This document shows positions 24,301 to 37,300 of a stretch of DNA of 64,000 bases, one piece after another. Source of the stretch: Spongilla lacustris (taxonomy: Eukaryota; Porifera; Demospongiae; Spongillida; Spongillidae); assembly GCA_949361645.1 (NCBI GenBank), contig OX442416.1:14087835-14151834 (forward strand), in the 5' to 3' direction. Positions within the stretch are counted from its first letter, which is position 1, and each line of letters begins with the position of its first letter. The position numbers were made by a program, and so were the translations under genes. A model generated the notes under the pieces. That model saw only the letters and a list, made by a program, of their open reading frames with translations, ran no database searches and had not been told where the DNA came from.

Positions 24301-27300
24301 ATGAGCGGTCATGATGGATGTACATGTACCAGTATGCTACAAGGCTGACCTGTCATAGACCAATATACCCATTCATGGGCATGGGAAACATGATAAAGTG
24401 ACCATGAGCATAGATTAGTTTGTAGAGTACATGTACATGTATGTATACTTCCTCTGTACCACAACCATAACACATGTACAATAAAACGAAAAAAAGTCGA
24501 ACCGAGCTTCTAAGAGGTGGCAACAGGAAAAGTATTCTTTTGCGGTGCGAGCTTTTAAGATGCGACGTTATGAATTGAAGTCAGACGAGAAACGAGCTTC
24601 TAAGAGGGAAAGCTTGGTGCGCGAGTTTCGAACTAATGAAACAGCTGCAAATGTAACATAACTGTAAACATTGTGTTGCTAGGCAATAAATTAAACATGG
24701 GAATTACAATAAAGGCTGGATTTTATCGTACGATCGTCTACATTGTACTACATGTACACCTATATACTAGTAATCACTTATTTAAAAAAAAATAATGAAA
24801 CAAGATATAAAGATGGTCATACATCCCTATGGTTGTGGAGGTGTTTGGGGGTTGGGGCAAAGAAGCTTTTGATGTGCTGACTAAACTGTCAAAATAGATG
24901 GCCACCCAGCTATGTCGACCTCTTATTGAGGTTACATCAACCATCTACAGTCACCTTAGCTTCATCCTTATGCGGCAGAATGCCAGGGCAATTTTGGCCA
25001 GATGTGTCTCACCAACTACATCTTGTGACTTTTAGTCTTAGTTTTTTTAATTTTTTTATTTTATAAACAGTTGTGAGTAGGTCATAGTTAGTATAGTAAA
25101 ATGTTACAACATGTATTGTATTAACTATAAAAAAACATTCTCTCTGAGAAAGTTAGTAGCATATAGGATTTGAAGGCAATGGTGGTGTAAAAAGGAAGGG
25201 AACAAGGGATTCAGTGGAGATATACAATAATTATCCCTATATTTAGCACTGTATAGAACGTCATTACAATCATGTTGCTAAATATAGGAAGAATTATTGT
25301 ATACACATGTATCTCCACTGAATCCCTTGCTCCCTTCCTTTTTACACCACCATTGTCTTCAACTCCTATATGCTACTAACTTTCTCAGAGAGAATGTTTT
25401 TTATATCTTGTCATGTATGAAGTGGGGTGTGTATCAGGGGATGTGTTGATAGTGTAGATAGTGTGATATGTGTATAGTGAGATGTGGGAGTGTTGGGATG
25501 ATGAGGGGAGATGTTTGGATAGTGGGAAGTGAGAATAGTGAAATGTGTGGATATTGACTTATTTGGGTAGTGGGATGTGATACATGTACATGTACATGTA
25601 TGATTAGGTGGGATGTGCAAGCCTATAGGCCAAGGGGTGGGGGGGGGGGAGTAGGTAGGTTCGGTTGCCCCCCGCCTCCTCCCCCCGGCTTGTCCAAACT
25701 AGTTCAGCATTCTGCATGCCATGAAAATAATTTATTCATTTCTGATGAATCGGTACATGTATATAACTATAGCAAGCGTGTGAGATAACTTTATTAATAC
25801 TACCAACGGGACATCCGATCTAAATGGCCCATGGCCCACAACAAACTGCAGTGGCTTAACAGGGCGGAGGGGTCCACCCCCTCCCTGCCTAGCGGTTCGT
25901 GACTATCTGGTTTGCAAGTTGTGAGTCTACCTTTCCCAATCTATGATAGTTAGTCAGTCTCACAACTCACAAGCCAGACCTACGTCATTATTAAACAGGA
26001 ACATGAGCTGGGCTGGTTGGTCTCCAGTCCATTGTAATATGTACTATTTATTAACAAAGTGCATCAGGCTTCAATGCGAGACTATGGGAAACTCTGGAAG
26101 CAACTGTTGTATTTATACTACATTATAGGTATTCTACCTATAGTTTTAGTGCAATTATGCTAAGTTGTGACTTTAAAATTGCAAAAGTTGCAGAGTAGTT
26201 GGTGCTCTGCCCCAGGCCCTGATGAGGGAGCATACAGTGCTCCCCCATACCCCCTAGCTGGGAGGGAGGGGTGCCCCTCTCCTACACCAACCCTCACTAT
26301 GTACATGTAGTTAGCTCTGCTCTCATTGCTTTCTCAAGCCCCTCCCCCCATCTTCTGACCAGCCTATAATGGGCCTGATGAGAGGATAGTGTGTGTGGAT
26401 AATGGGATGATATTAGATATTATTAACAAAGGAAACCATTTTTAACATTACCTTCTCCCAAAAACTCCAATGTGTACATTGCTCCCCCATACCCTATAGC
26501 TGAGTAGGAGGAGTGACATAGCCACACCCATACACCCTTGATGCCACGTCCCTTTAAGTACTGTCCAAAACATATTTAATATTCATCCTGATAAATAATG
26601 ATATTGGGCAGTTCATAAAACCTGTAGCTTCAAAAAGGCTTTGAGTTAAATAGCTCCTTATATACACCCACATTCCATGTCACATGATAATGTCATCCAT
26701 TGTGAATAATTAATGACAGGGGAGCTCATAATGGTGGCCTCTCATAAAGATATATTGTTTGATATAATGGACAGTTAAACTGCTTGGTATGAGGGTTGTG
26801 GTCATCTACATCCAATAGTTGTCCATCAATAGAACCCACCATCTACTATGTTGGCCCTACTCTGAGGTCTCTTCTCCCTCTTTTCTTCTACTCCTCACAA
26901 TATCCTAACATTTCTCTGTTGATGGTTGTATACTTGGATTTTAATATTAAAAAATGTAATCATGCCGCTGATTTAGTGGAATGGGAACGAGGTACACGCC
27001 CACTGTCCATGGCAGAGGTGTGTGACCTATGTTAGGTCAGTTCTGTTGTTAGAGCATGTGTGTTGTCTGTGTGCAGTGATGGCAGAGATGGGTTGATTGT
27101 ACATGTATCTGACCTTCCTGGTACACTATGATATGTAATTTCTTCATACAGGACGGTTGGACCTCTTTGATGTGGGCATCAGAGAGGGGACATGTGGAGT
27201 GCATCAAGATGCTACTTGAGGGTGGTGCCCAGGCCAACCTGCAGAACAAGGTGAGTGATAGTGCAATGTCTTGTTGGTGATGTGTATCCTTGTGATATGT

Positions 27301-28358
27301 GTGGGCTGTGGCAGTGATCTGTGAGTAGAATACCGATTGTGTGCATTGGAACATGCTGGCCATGTGGAGATGCATGGTGTGAGTTTGTATGGCTTCAGAG
27401 ATGAAGGCAGAAGTATGTGGTGAAGTGTGTGATTGGTGTATGAGGGCATGTGTATTTGTGTGCAATGAACCATGGGAGGAGGAAGTGACAATGGATGATG
27501 TAATGAAGATGCCAGGTGATGTATAGGCCTGGGGATGAGGGTGTTGAGGCCAGGTGCATGACATAAGAAATGAGCTAAAATGTAGTATGATGGTACAACA
27601 TGTTGGGAATGAGTGGTCATGATTGATGTACCAGTATGCTACATTGTACAAGGCTGACCAGTCATAGACCAATATACCCATTCATGGGCATGGGAAACAT
27701 GATAAAGTGACCATAAGCATAGATTAGATTGTAGAGTTCCTTTATACCACAATAAAAAACACACACATGTACAATGTACATTGTACATGTTAGTGTGTAG
27801 GGGCTGGGGACTGTATTGTCCAGTGTTCATAGGAACTCTGCCTCCCATTATAAGTGTGTGGAACTAATAAAACTTTGGGAGAAGATACAAGTTAAATTCT
27901 AGTCTTGTTCCCAGGCTGAACTATGAAGTAGTGAGAATTGGTTATTTGGAACAATTATTGACAGTGGCTGTGCTTATAAATGATATTGCCTCATACACTG
28001 TACACTGACTGATGTAATGTTATAAATGATATTCACACTAAAGTGGGTGTGACCTTGAATGGGTAGGGCGTGGCTGGGGTATGCACCCCTTGTACGCACA
28101 AATCAACTAGCTGGCACACATGCATGTACATGTACACACATACATGTGTATATGTTCTATCGCAATGACATCTGATAAATAAACCTGTCATCTGGATTCC
28201 CAGTTGATAATCTGGGCACCTGCTTAATAAACCGGATAACTTCATATGTTGAGGTTTGGACACTGCAAAACGCCCCAGGCCACTGCTGTAATCAGGCAAA
28301 GCTTTGTGGTCCATATTGTGCAACATCTCACGTCAGGCCCCAATGCTTTGTTTTGGCA

Positions 28359-28396
<38 letters not shown>

Positions 28397-31300
28397 TGCG
28401 TGTGTGCTCTTTCCTGTGTTGTTAGAGTTAGGGTTATTTGCTACATGTAAAATGCGTTTAGCAATGGTCCCATTGATCAAAGGGATAAATTGTTTATACT
28501 CACCCGGGTGTCATTCTAGGGAAATTTGTACCGCCTAAATCTCATATTCTAACACCACTTCCCATATATATTCAATTTCTCCTGTATAAAAGATGCAAAA
28601 TCACTTAACATATGCACACCCCAAGTTGTACCGTTTATTAACTACAATCCTCTGAATAACTAATTTTTGCGGCAACTTGGACCTGTTTAGAATACCATTT
28701 TTGTCTATATATATATGTTAGGTATCTTTGAATTCATTTATGGATGTTATGTTGGCAGTGATGAGCTTTATAATAATTGATTTAATAACTGATGAATTTG
28801 AGATCAGTTTTGTTGTTTCAAAAAATAACATCATCCATTTTTCACCAAACTTTTACGGTGGGTAGATGCTAGGTACCAATAGGGTACTTAGCTGATCAGA
28901 TGTGCGTGATTCACATGCACTGGGCTGGGGCACCACTTCAAATCCTGGCAGCCATCTTTAATCCTCTTTCATAATTCCTTTTGGGTCAAGTTTTTGTTTA
29001 GTGTGTTTTCATAGACACTAATCTCGGTGACTATGACTAGGAATTAAGTTTTAATGCTGATACCAATGCACCAATAAAATATTAAAACTACTATTGTATA
29101 CCAGAAGATCTCATCTTATGTCAAATTAAGTCGTTTGAATCATTGCGAATTATTAAGCAACCTCAGAAACGCATACAATGGGGCCGATCGTAGTAACCAG
29201 TCAGTAGTTAAGGGCTGAACGTCCATAGGGACTGGACTATACTAATACAGTACTATCAATAAAATTAATTTGTGTTCTTAACTACATTCCTTCAGGGCAC
29301 AGTGATGAGAGAATGCTTTGCACACCAAAGTTGTTTACCTGATTACCATTCATTGTTTGCGTTTAATAAAGCATAATCCTTATTTAGAAATGATTGGAGA
29401 TTCTGAAAATAAGGTTTGTATCTCTTATGACTGCATGGTTCAAGAGTTACACACAAATAAGCACAAAACTTAAAGGTTTGGTCTTATTGTGTGGAGCACC
29501 ATACACGTAAGGTTATCATTCAAGATGAAAGATACTTCACTTCACATTCAAGATTCTTCTTTTTATCTCTTAGTCTCTTATTTGTATGGTCGATTGATTC
29601 ACAACAGTATTTCGATATTAGCTCAAACTGAACTGGTGCATGTCAAAATTGTGGAAACTGCCTTAGCATTAGGCCCTATAACTCTTACATTTCCTTGTGA
29701 GCCAACCCTGGAAACCTTCTGTCCCCGGCCACTGTGCACCGCACCAGGACATTGTCGCCAAAGAACGCATCCTTGGCCAGCTTCACCGCTGAAGTAGAGG
29801 CTTTACTCAGAACCCGGTACTTGGTGTTAAGGAACAGCACTTCATCTACTGGCCTCAACAGTTCCTTTCTGATCTCACTGGAGTCCAAGCACTGGTGTCA
29901 CTTTGAATGGATTCCATCGGCCAGCTTCAAAGTGATCTTCTAAATCCTTCATCTCTTGTTCTGTGCCTTAAATTATACACGTGCTATGTAAGCGCAGGCA
30001 CTGGTAGTAGGCCTAGCCGTTATTCTTACCAGTAGCTGTGATCTGTCCACTGTAAACATCTTTCACTTGTACAGGCGGTGATGTGCACCTCCTTCTATCA
30101 ATGGCAAGACCTTCTCCTTCTGCATCCTTGTTACCGAATTGTCTGCGCCCAGAATATTAGTTCTACGGAACAAGTACAATATGATAAAACTTTTTTGATT
30201 ATGTTGGAATGTTACAAATACTTACTAAGCTCTTTCAAAGCTTATTGTTTAAACAGATAATAAATGGAGGCCACATGCTTAGCTATAAAACTGGTTTAAA
30301 CGGAGTTGTGCAGTTCACCAGAATCATCAAAGGGTGAAAAGATATAATCGTGCTAATATTGTGTTTATGAAAAGACTGCATAGTGCAGCAATCATCGCAC
30401 TAAAACAAAACCTGACTTTTTAATTTCGTACATAATTATACATGTACTCACACATCATGCATGGATGGGTCCATGCACATGTGACATTTTATTCCCCAAA
30501 GAGGATGTCTGTCTCAATGTCACTGTGTGATGTTCTACACCTCACACCACATCTTTAGTGGTACATGTTAGTACATGGAGGAGCACTAGTTATTATTTAT
30601 ATAATTATTAACATGGTGTTGGGCGGTACAGAATCTTACTACAATGTAGTACTGTATCTACAGTACATCACATGTGTGTGTGACAAAGGTGTGCCTGGTT
30701 GCCACCTTCAAAGTTCCAAATAGAGCACATTCACATGTAAGTAGTTGTACTATACAAAACTGGTAATTCAACCCAAATATGTGCAGGGTTGCATGTACAT
30801 GTATGTGGTGAAATGGTAACCTTGAAAATGAAATCAGTTGTGTCAAATAACCCACTAGGAAAGTATTAAATGATTTGTACTCCATCTCTATGCTATGCCT
30901 TCCACAGAATGGCAATACAGCTCTGCATATTGCTATGTCTTGTGAACGTTCTGACTGTGTAAGAACACTTTTATCCCACCATGGTATGGACCCCAACATT
31001 AAAAACAAGAAGGGACTTACAGCCATGAGTGTGCAGCCTTGTGCATATGGAAAGGTGATGTTGTGTGGACATTCAGGTGCGGGGAAGAGCACACTGACTG
31101 AGGTAAGCCTGTGAGCCTCACAGTGTATGGTATGGAGACCACACAGTAGGCCTATTGTATGGTATGGAGACCTCACAGTAGGCCTATTGTATGGTATGGA
31201 GACCTCACAGTAGGCCTATTGTATGGTATGGAGATCTCACAGTAGGCCTAGTGTATGGTAAGGAGACCTCACAGTAGGCCTAGTGTATGGTATGGAGAGA

Positions 31301-34300
31301 CCTCATACATGTACATGTAGTAGGCCTAGTGTATGGTATGGAGACCTCACAGCAGGCTTATATTGTTATGCAGGGGTAGATACAGGGGGTTGGGTATTTC
31401 TGTCTACTTGGCCTCAAGTAATGTGTGATTTGAGTGTGTCATGATGTCAGTGTATGTTTTTAACTGTGCGTGTTTTGTTTCATTCACCTTGTACATGTAG
31501 GTTATCCTTCAACAGCCAATGCCAAGAACAATGTTCACTCAGTTAAAGGTAAAATTATGCATATGCGCTTTCATATACACTTATATCGTACTACGTACAC
31601 ATGTATAAAACAAAAAAAAAATGTTATTTGTACATTGGAACTGTAGTTCTTTTACCTGACAACTGACTGAGTGCATACATACAGATTGGTAACAAATAAG
31701 TATACAGTAGCAAATATAAGGCACATCTGATTAACTTTTTCCGTAGTGCACAGTTTTATAGAGGGGGTAACATGCAACTGGACTATTGATAGTAATTATA
31801 TTCATCATGGTGGATTTGCCCTTGCCATACTCTCTATCAGATGGACACGAATCCAGCTATAGACTTGATACCCAACCTAACCCGGGGGGGGGGGGGGGGG
31901 GGGGTACTGAATATAATGTATTTCACCTACATGTACTATTCAGCCCCCAGATATGCCAAAAATGGTGTATATTTTAGCATGGCCCGCTGGATGTTGACAC
32001 AGGCCGTCCGTATATATGTTCCGCGCGAATTGTAAATTTGCGCAATTTCGAAATTGCGTTGCGCAATTTGAAAATTTCAAAATTGCGTACCGATTTCGAA
32101 ATTGTCCTCCGATTTTAAAATTGCCACCCAATTTCGAAATTGCGCTGCGCAATTTCGAAATCGCGTAACTTTGATATGCATGCGCACTTTCAAAACTTTC
32201 ATAACGAAAACAATACGTGCAATGTTGACATAAGAATAAGCTAATGCAGAACATGCATTTCAATCCACACCATTAGACCGAGATAACTTCTTTTCTAGCT
32301 ATGTCTTCCATCACAATGTTAGGTTCCAGCTTGCCTGTAAATGGAATCATCAACTGGCTCTCAAAACACTTTACTAGGTGGATCCGCATTGCACTCTGAT
32401 CCCAAATCTTTGATGAGGGTAGTTCACCATTGCAAAGTGCTGTAGCTGTTGCAATCGCAGATAGACCGCAGTCATTGCACCCTGACTGCTTTTGGCATTT
32501 TATCACTTGGATGGTATAACTTGTACCTTGGCAATTAATAAAGCTGGAGATCTGTGCAACTATAGATTGACTGGTTTTACGGTGATTCATGCTATCATAA
32601 AGATTGATGGTGTTTCCAGGGCATCCAATTGTGGAAACACAACCAATGATTACCTGAATGTAATATTTGGATCCCTTCAGATGACATAACTTGCCATTGG
32701 CCTGTCTGTGGTTGTAAGCCACCAATATGTGCAAATTGTTTCTTTAGTAGTATTTGTGCAGCATAAATATGTTTGTCAGAGAGCCATTTTTTGTGTATGA
32801 GTGCTCGTCTGTCCTCTTGATCAAGATGCAAGTCAGGACACCACATGGGAATACCAGCTGTTGGGTTTGCCTTTTGCTGCACTTTTCCTTTCCACTTTCC
32901 ATCTTCATCATCATTCTTATGCACAGATGTATTGTGATCTTCATTTTCATTTTGTAATGACACAAAACCTGTTAAGGATTTGTCTTCATTCTCTTTCACT
33001 TGTGATCCAAGTTTGCAATAATTCTGTTTTTGTGATATTTCTTCTTCATCATTCTTTAAATTATCTTCACAATCTTGTTCAAATTCAGAAGGCTGGTTTG
33101 AGCAGCTCTTGCCACCATGACATTTCGATAAACACTTAGTATTATTGCGCTTGCAATAGCAACGTTTTGTACTGCATCCTGATTGGCAATTACATGTAGC
33201 ACATTTGAAGTCATTTTTAGGATTCATTAGTTGAGCTGCCTCACGTAGTGATATATATTTATCATTTTCCCATCCATTTACTTCAAGTGCTAGAAATCCT
33301 TCAAAGCATTCTAGATCCCCCTCGCCATAGCATGTCTTTAAAACTCCATATGAGCACCTACATGTACATAGAAGAAGCAAGAAATACTAAATTATATATT
33401 TACTACTTAGTTTGGTTTATTGGTGTATGTATTTATTTGTCCCATTAATTGGTTTTTGAGGTTTTTGGTGGTTATTGAAATGAGGCTCAACACACTTTCC
33501 CAGGACTGGAAAGAAGCTAGCCATCATACAGTAGAGCCATTCTGGCCTGAGATGTCAAGGGGATTATATTCTAGGCAACACTTTGTGTGCAGCTAAAATT
33601 AATATGGGCATAGATCCGTACTGGTAGTACTCCAACTGCACAATGGCAATTGTAACTGCATGCATGTACAAATTCATGAATTTAAGTTAAGCAATGCCTT
33701 ATATGATTATACACATCACAAAATAACACATACCTGAGTCGATAGAGGTGATATTCTTTTCCAAGTACTTCCACCACTACGCATTAAACTCTATGTAAAT
33801 CTGTAGATGTTCTGTCTATCCTTGGAATTTCAACACTTACAAAGTTACCGACCGAGAATGTACAAATTTTCTTTCTTTTGGCTTTTGAGTATTTTAACTG
33901 CATTCACTCGGCATTTCATCTGTACATTTTGTCTGCTTTCAAACGTAGTAGTTTATGCTTCTCTGTGGTAGAAAGAGTAACATTGTGATCCTCTTCTTCC
34001 CTAGTATCCTGGTTCACTCCTTTTATGTGACTGCTTATTGGGCAACATTTGCTCTGATTTTCTCCAATAAAGATGTGCTCTTCAGACTCTTCATTCTCTG
34101 CTAGCCCTCTCTTGACATCTAGTTCTTCCATTGTGCTTGAGACTTCTCTACCTTTCTCTGTGGGTACCACCCTCCAATCATTGCATCTTTTTGGTTCTTC
34201 TTCACTGTCTCCTTTAGCATTATCATTACTGCAATCCTCTTGGTCATCTCCACTACATCTTTCTTGAAAATCATCAGAGCATATTTTCTCTTCATTACAC

Positions 34301-37300
34301 CTTCTTGCTAGATCATCATCACTGGATCTCATTTCATCACCATCACGGCATCTTTCTTCAAGTTTACCATTGTCCCCGCTTCTTACATTTTCACCTGTTG
34401 TATTCTCCTGTGTATGCCATTGCTCAATATCCACCACACCATCTTCTTGCCCTTTACCCAAGGATTGATCTTGCAAAACATTCACTTCTTCATCCTCCTT
34501 TATGATATCCTCTACATCTTCTTCCATTATGCTCGAACCTTTGACTCCAGGGAAAATTCCTTGTCGGGGTGGTTGGCCAAACACAAGCTCATATGATGTG
34601 GTTTTCATGGTACCATGCACAGTTGTATTTAGTTGATCTGCATAAAAAGACAATTCGTGCAATTTGTATAGCTATGGTATTATACTGACTTACATTGGAT
34701 AAATGGCAGCCACTCAGACCACACAGGTTGACTGTCCCCTTCATGTGCATAGAGACGACACCCAAGTAGCTTCTCTACCATGCCATTGCCTTGCTCAATG
34801 AGACCCTGGCATTTAGGGTTTCTTGGTCGGCCATTTACAACCATCACTTCCCCAGGCCATTCTTTAACTATGCTGTGAATGATCTCATTCACAAACTCCC
34901 GGCCATTATCAGAATGCAAGATCTTTGGGGTACCTAAGACAGCAAACACTTGGTTTGATAGTGCAACGGCAACTTCAGCTGCTGATTTTCGCACTAATGG
35001 AAATAGCACATGAAATTTTGCCCAGTGGTCCATATAATGACCAATCCACTTAAAGGATCCATCAGGCCTGTGCCTCATATCAATGAGATCAATCTGGAAA
35101 TAATAAGTAATAATTTGTGAAAAATATACCATTATCTAACCTGGCCTCTTGTCATAAAGCCTGATGAAATAATTGGTCTCAGTGGAGCACGAGTTGACTA
35201 TGGTTTTCTTGCATGACACAAGAGACATAGCTGTACAAACTTGTCCACAGCAGATCTTGGAATGCATCCATATAACTTTGATATCTTCAAAGTAGAGACC
35301 AGTATAAAAATCACATACATGTAGCATACACGTACAGAGACAGTACATTTTACCTCTTGTATGGTCTTCTTACTACCGATGTGTCCCTTTTGCCTGCAGT
35401 GAACTTCTTCAATTATATCAAAGAACTCATCTATAAACGCTACTCGTCTCCATTTGGCCATAACCGTTGTGTCATTAGTATTCTGCGAATTCAACACGTA
35501 GATATGTAAGTGTGTGGCATATGTGGCACGCGTGAGAGGTGTGCTTCGTCAGCTTACCTGATTTTTGGCTGGGAGACACAGCACGTCTTTAACTCCTAGT
35601 GCAGGGTGGTTAATCAGTTCAAAGCGTTTTTTCTTTACCCAGAATTTGAATTGTGAGCTGTAAGTCACTGCCGATGGATCCTTCTTGATGACATTCACAA
35701 TTCGTTGTCCTTTCTCTCTAGAAATAGTCTTGCTCGTTTTATCATCCCTGTCCTTGAACTGTTCAACGCAAAATCTGTCAAAAAGCTGCTTCTGATCGCA
35801 CTGGTCCATACTTGACGAAGGTGACTTTACACACATACACGTGCACAATTTTGAAAGTGCGCATGCGTATCGAAGTTACGCGATTTCGAAATTGCGCAGC
35901 GCAATTTCGAAATTGGGTGGCAATTTTAAAATCGGAGGACAATTTCGAAATCGGTACGCAATTTCGAAATTTTCAAATTGCGCAACGCAATTTCGAAATT
36001 GCGCAAATTTACAATTCGCGCGGAACATATACATGTAGGACAAAGGAAATAGTTGGTAATATGGATTTCAGCAAACAATTATACAGCGGGCCAGTGAAAA
36101 TGGTGTTCCATTGTGACAATGTGGAAGTTGACATTCCAGGAAATAATTTAACCGGTATCGCATCACATTTTGCGAAGCAGTTTTTATAAGATGCGAAACA
36201 ACTTCAAAATATTGTCGCAGAAAACTGTGATGCAATCTATCCGTATTTGCAGACACATGCTCAGTTAAGTTAAGAGCTAGGAGGTTTTCTAGTCAAAATA
36301 GCACTTGACAAGTTTATCTCAACCACACTGAGGATTTTTCTGACTTTTGTTATATACATTGAATTGCATTTTCAAATTCCCATACCACATGTACATGGAT
36401 CAATATGGGTCAGTAGCATTGGAAGTACACCTTTGCTAAAGTGGGAACATTGCCCCCAATTTAATATTTACAATCATGTATTAACATATAAATTCTCTTT
36501 TTCGGCATTCACACAAGTACATGTATGACATATCATGTAGATGTATGTGTTCAGGTGTATAAGTGGAGTCTGCTGTTGGTGATATACATGTATGGCAATT
36601 ATACTATACTCATAGCAGAGAAGTCGTTAAGGTGACTTCAAACTGGCTACATATGCTGTGTAACTTTACCCAAGTAATGTTCTAAAGATTTATAACTCTA
36701 CATAATACCTACATGTACATGTACAGTGTAAATACCCCTGTTGGTTATTTGTGTGCACAGTTCTGATCTTATGTAATGTTACTTGGGGGGGGGGGGGGGG
36801 GGGGGGGTGTTGGTACATGGATTTTGTGGTGCACCTGGTAATTCAAACCAGGCAGGGCTATTTGTGTAAACCTTATGAGTGTGAAACAATTCTATAGCGA
36901 CTATTCGGAGCAGATGAGGTTGAGCCTCTCACTGCTGGGATCATTCCCCATCTAGTTGACCACAGCAGTATGATTATCTATGACTTGGCAGGACGCCAGC
37001 AATTCTTCTCCAGCCACTCTGCATATCTAGAGGCCATTTCCCTTCACAGTCCAGCCATCTTTCTTCTCCTGCAGGACCTAAGGAAAGATCCTGATGACAT
37101 CACCAAAGAGCTACACCACTGGGCTGCAATGATAGATGGTGTGTGCCACAAGTGTCCCAAGAAGTCCTCAGTCATAGTAGTGGGCACACATGCTGATCTT
37201 CTAACACCACAGGAGGTGTCCTCAAAACTAGCTGATTTGAAGTCAAAGACTTTAGAGGTTATAACCCATCAAAACGTAGTTGATGTAATAACATTAAATC

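Larger units (their letters stand above)
23151..26400 (+). repeat. Tandem block unit 3 (carries ankyrin exon 5)
   Basis: Has the same landmarks as units 1, 2 and 4. About 930 bp (24481-25410) absent from the other units are inserted after the ankyrin exon; without them the unit is close to 2.3 kb. Confidence 0.87.
32017..36027 (-). mobile_element. Ginger-like integrase DNA transposon, complete with TIRs and TSD
   Basis: A 4011-bp element bounded by 179-bp inverted repeats (32017-32195 and 35849-36027) that start TGTTCCGCGCGAATTGTAAA and end with the complementary ACA. It is flanked on both sides by TATA (32013-32016 and 36028-36031), a 4-bp target duplication. TGT...ACA ends, 4-bp duplications and a retroviral-type integrase are features of Ginger cut-and-paste elements. 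One multi-exon gene runs on the minus strand. The element is inserted antisense in the intron between exons 8 and 9 of the ankyrin-ROC gene, in the middle of the ROC domain. Confidence 0.85.

Noticed and set aside
32492..34596. Plus-strand ORFs inside the Ginger-like element
   Set aside because: They are antisense shadows of the integrase gene, which is supported by motifs and splice phases on the minus strand.
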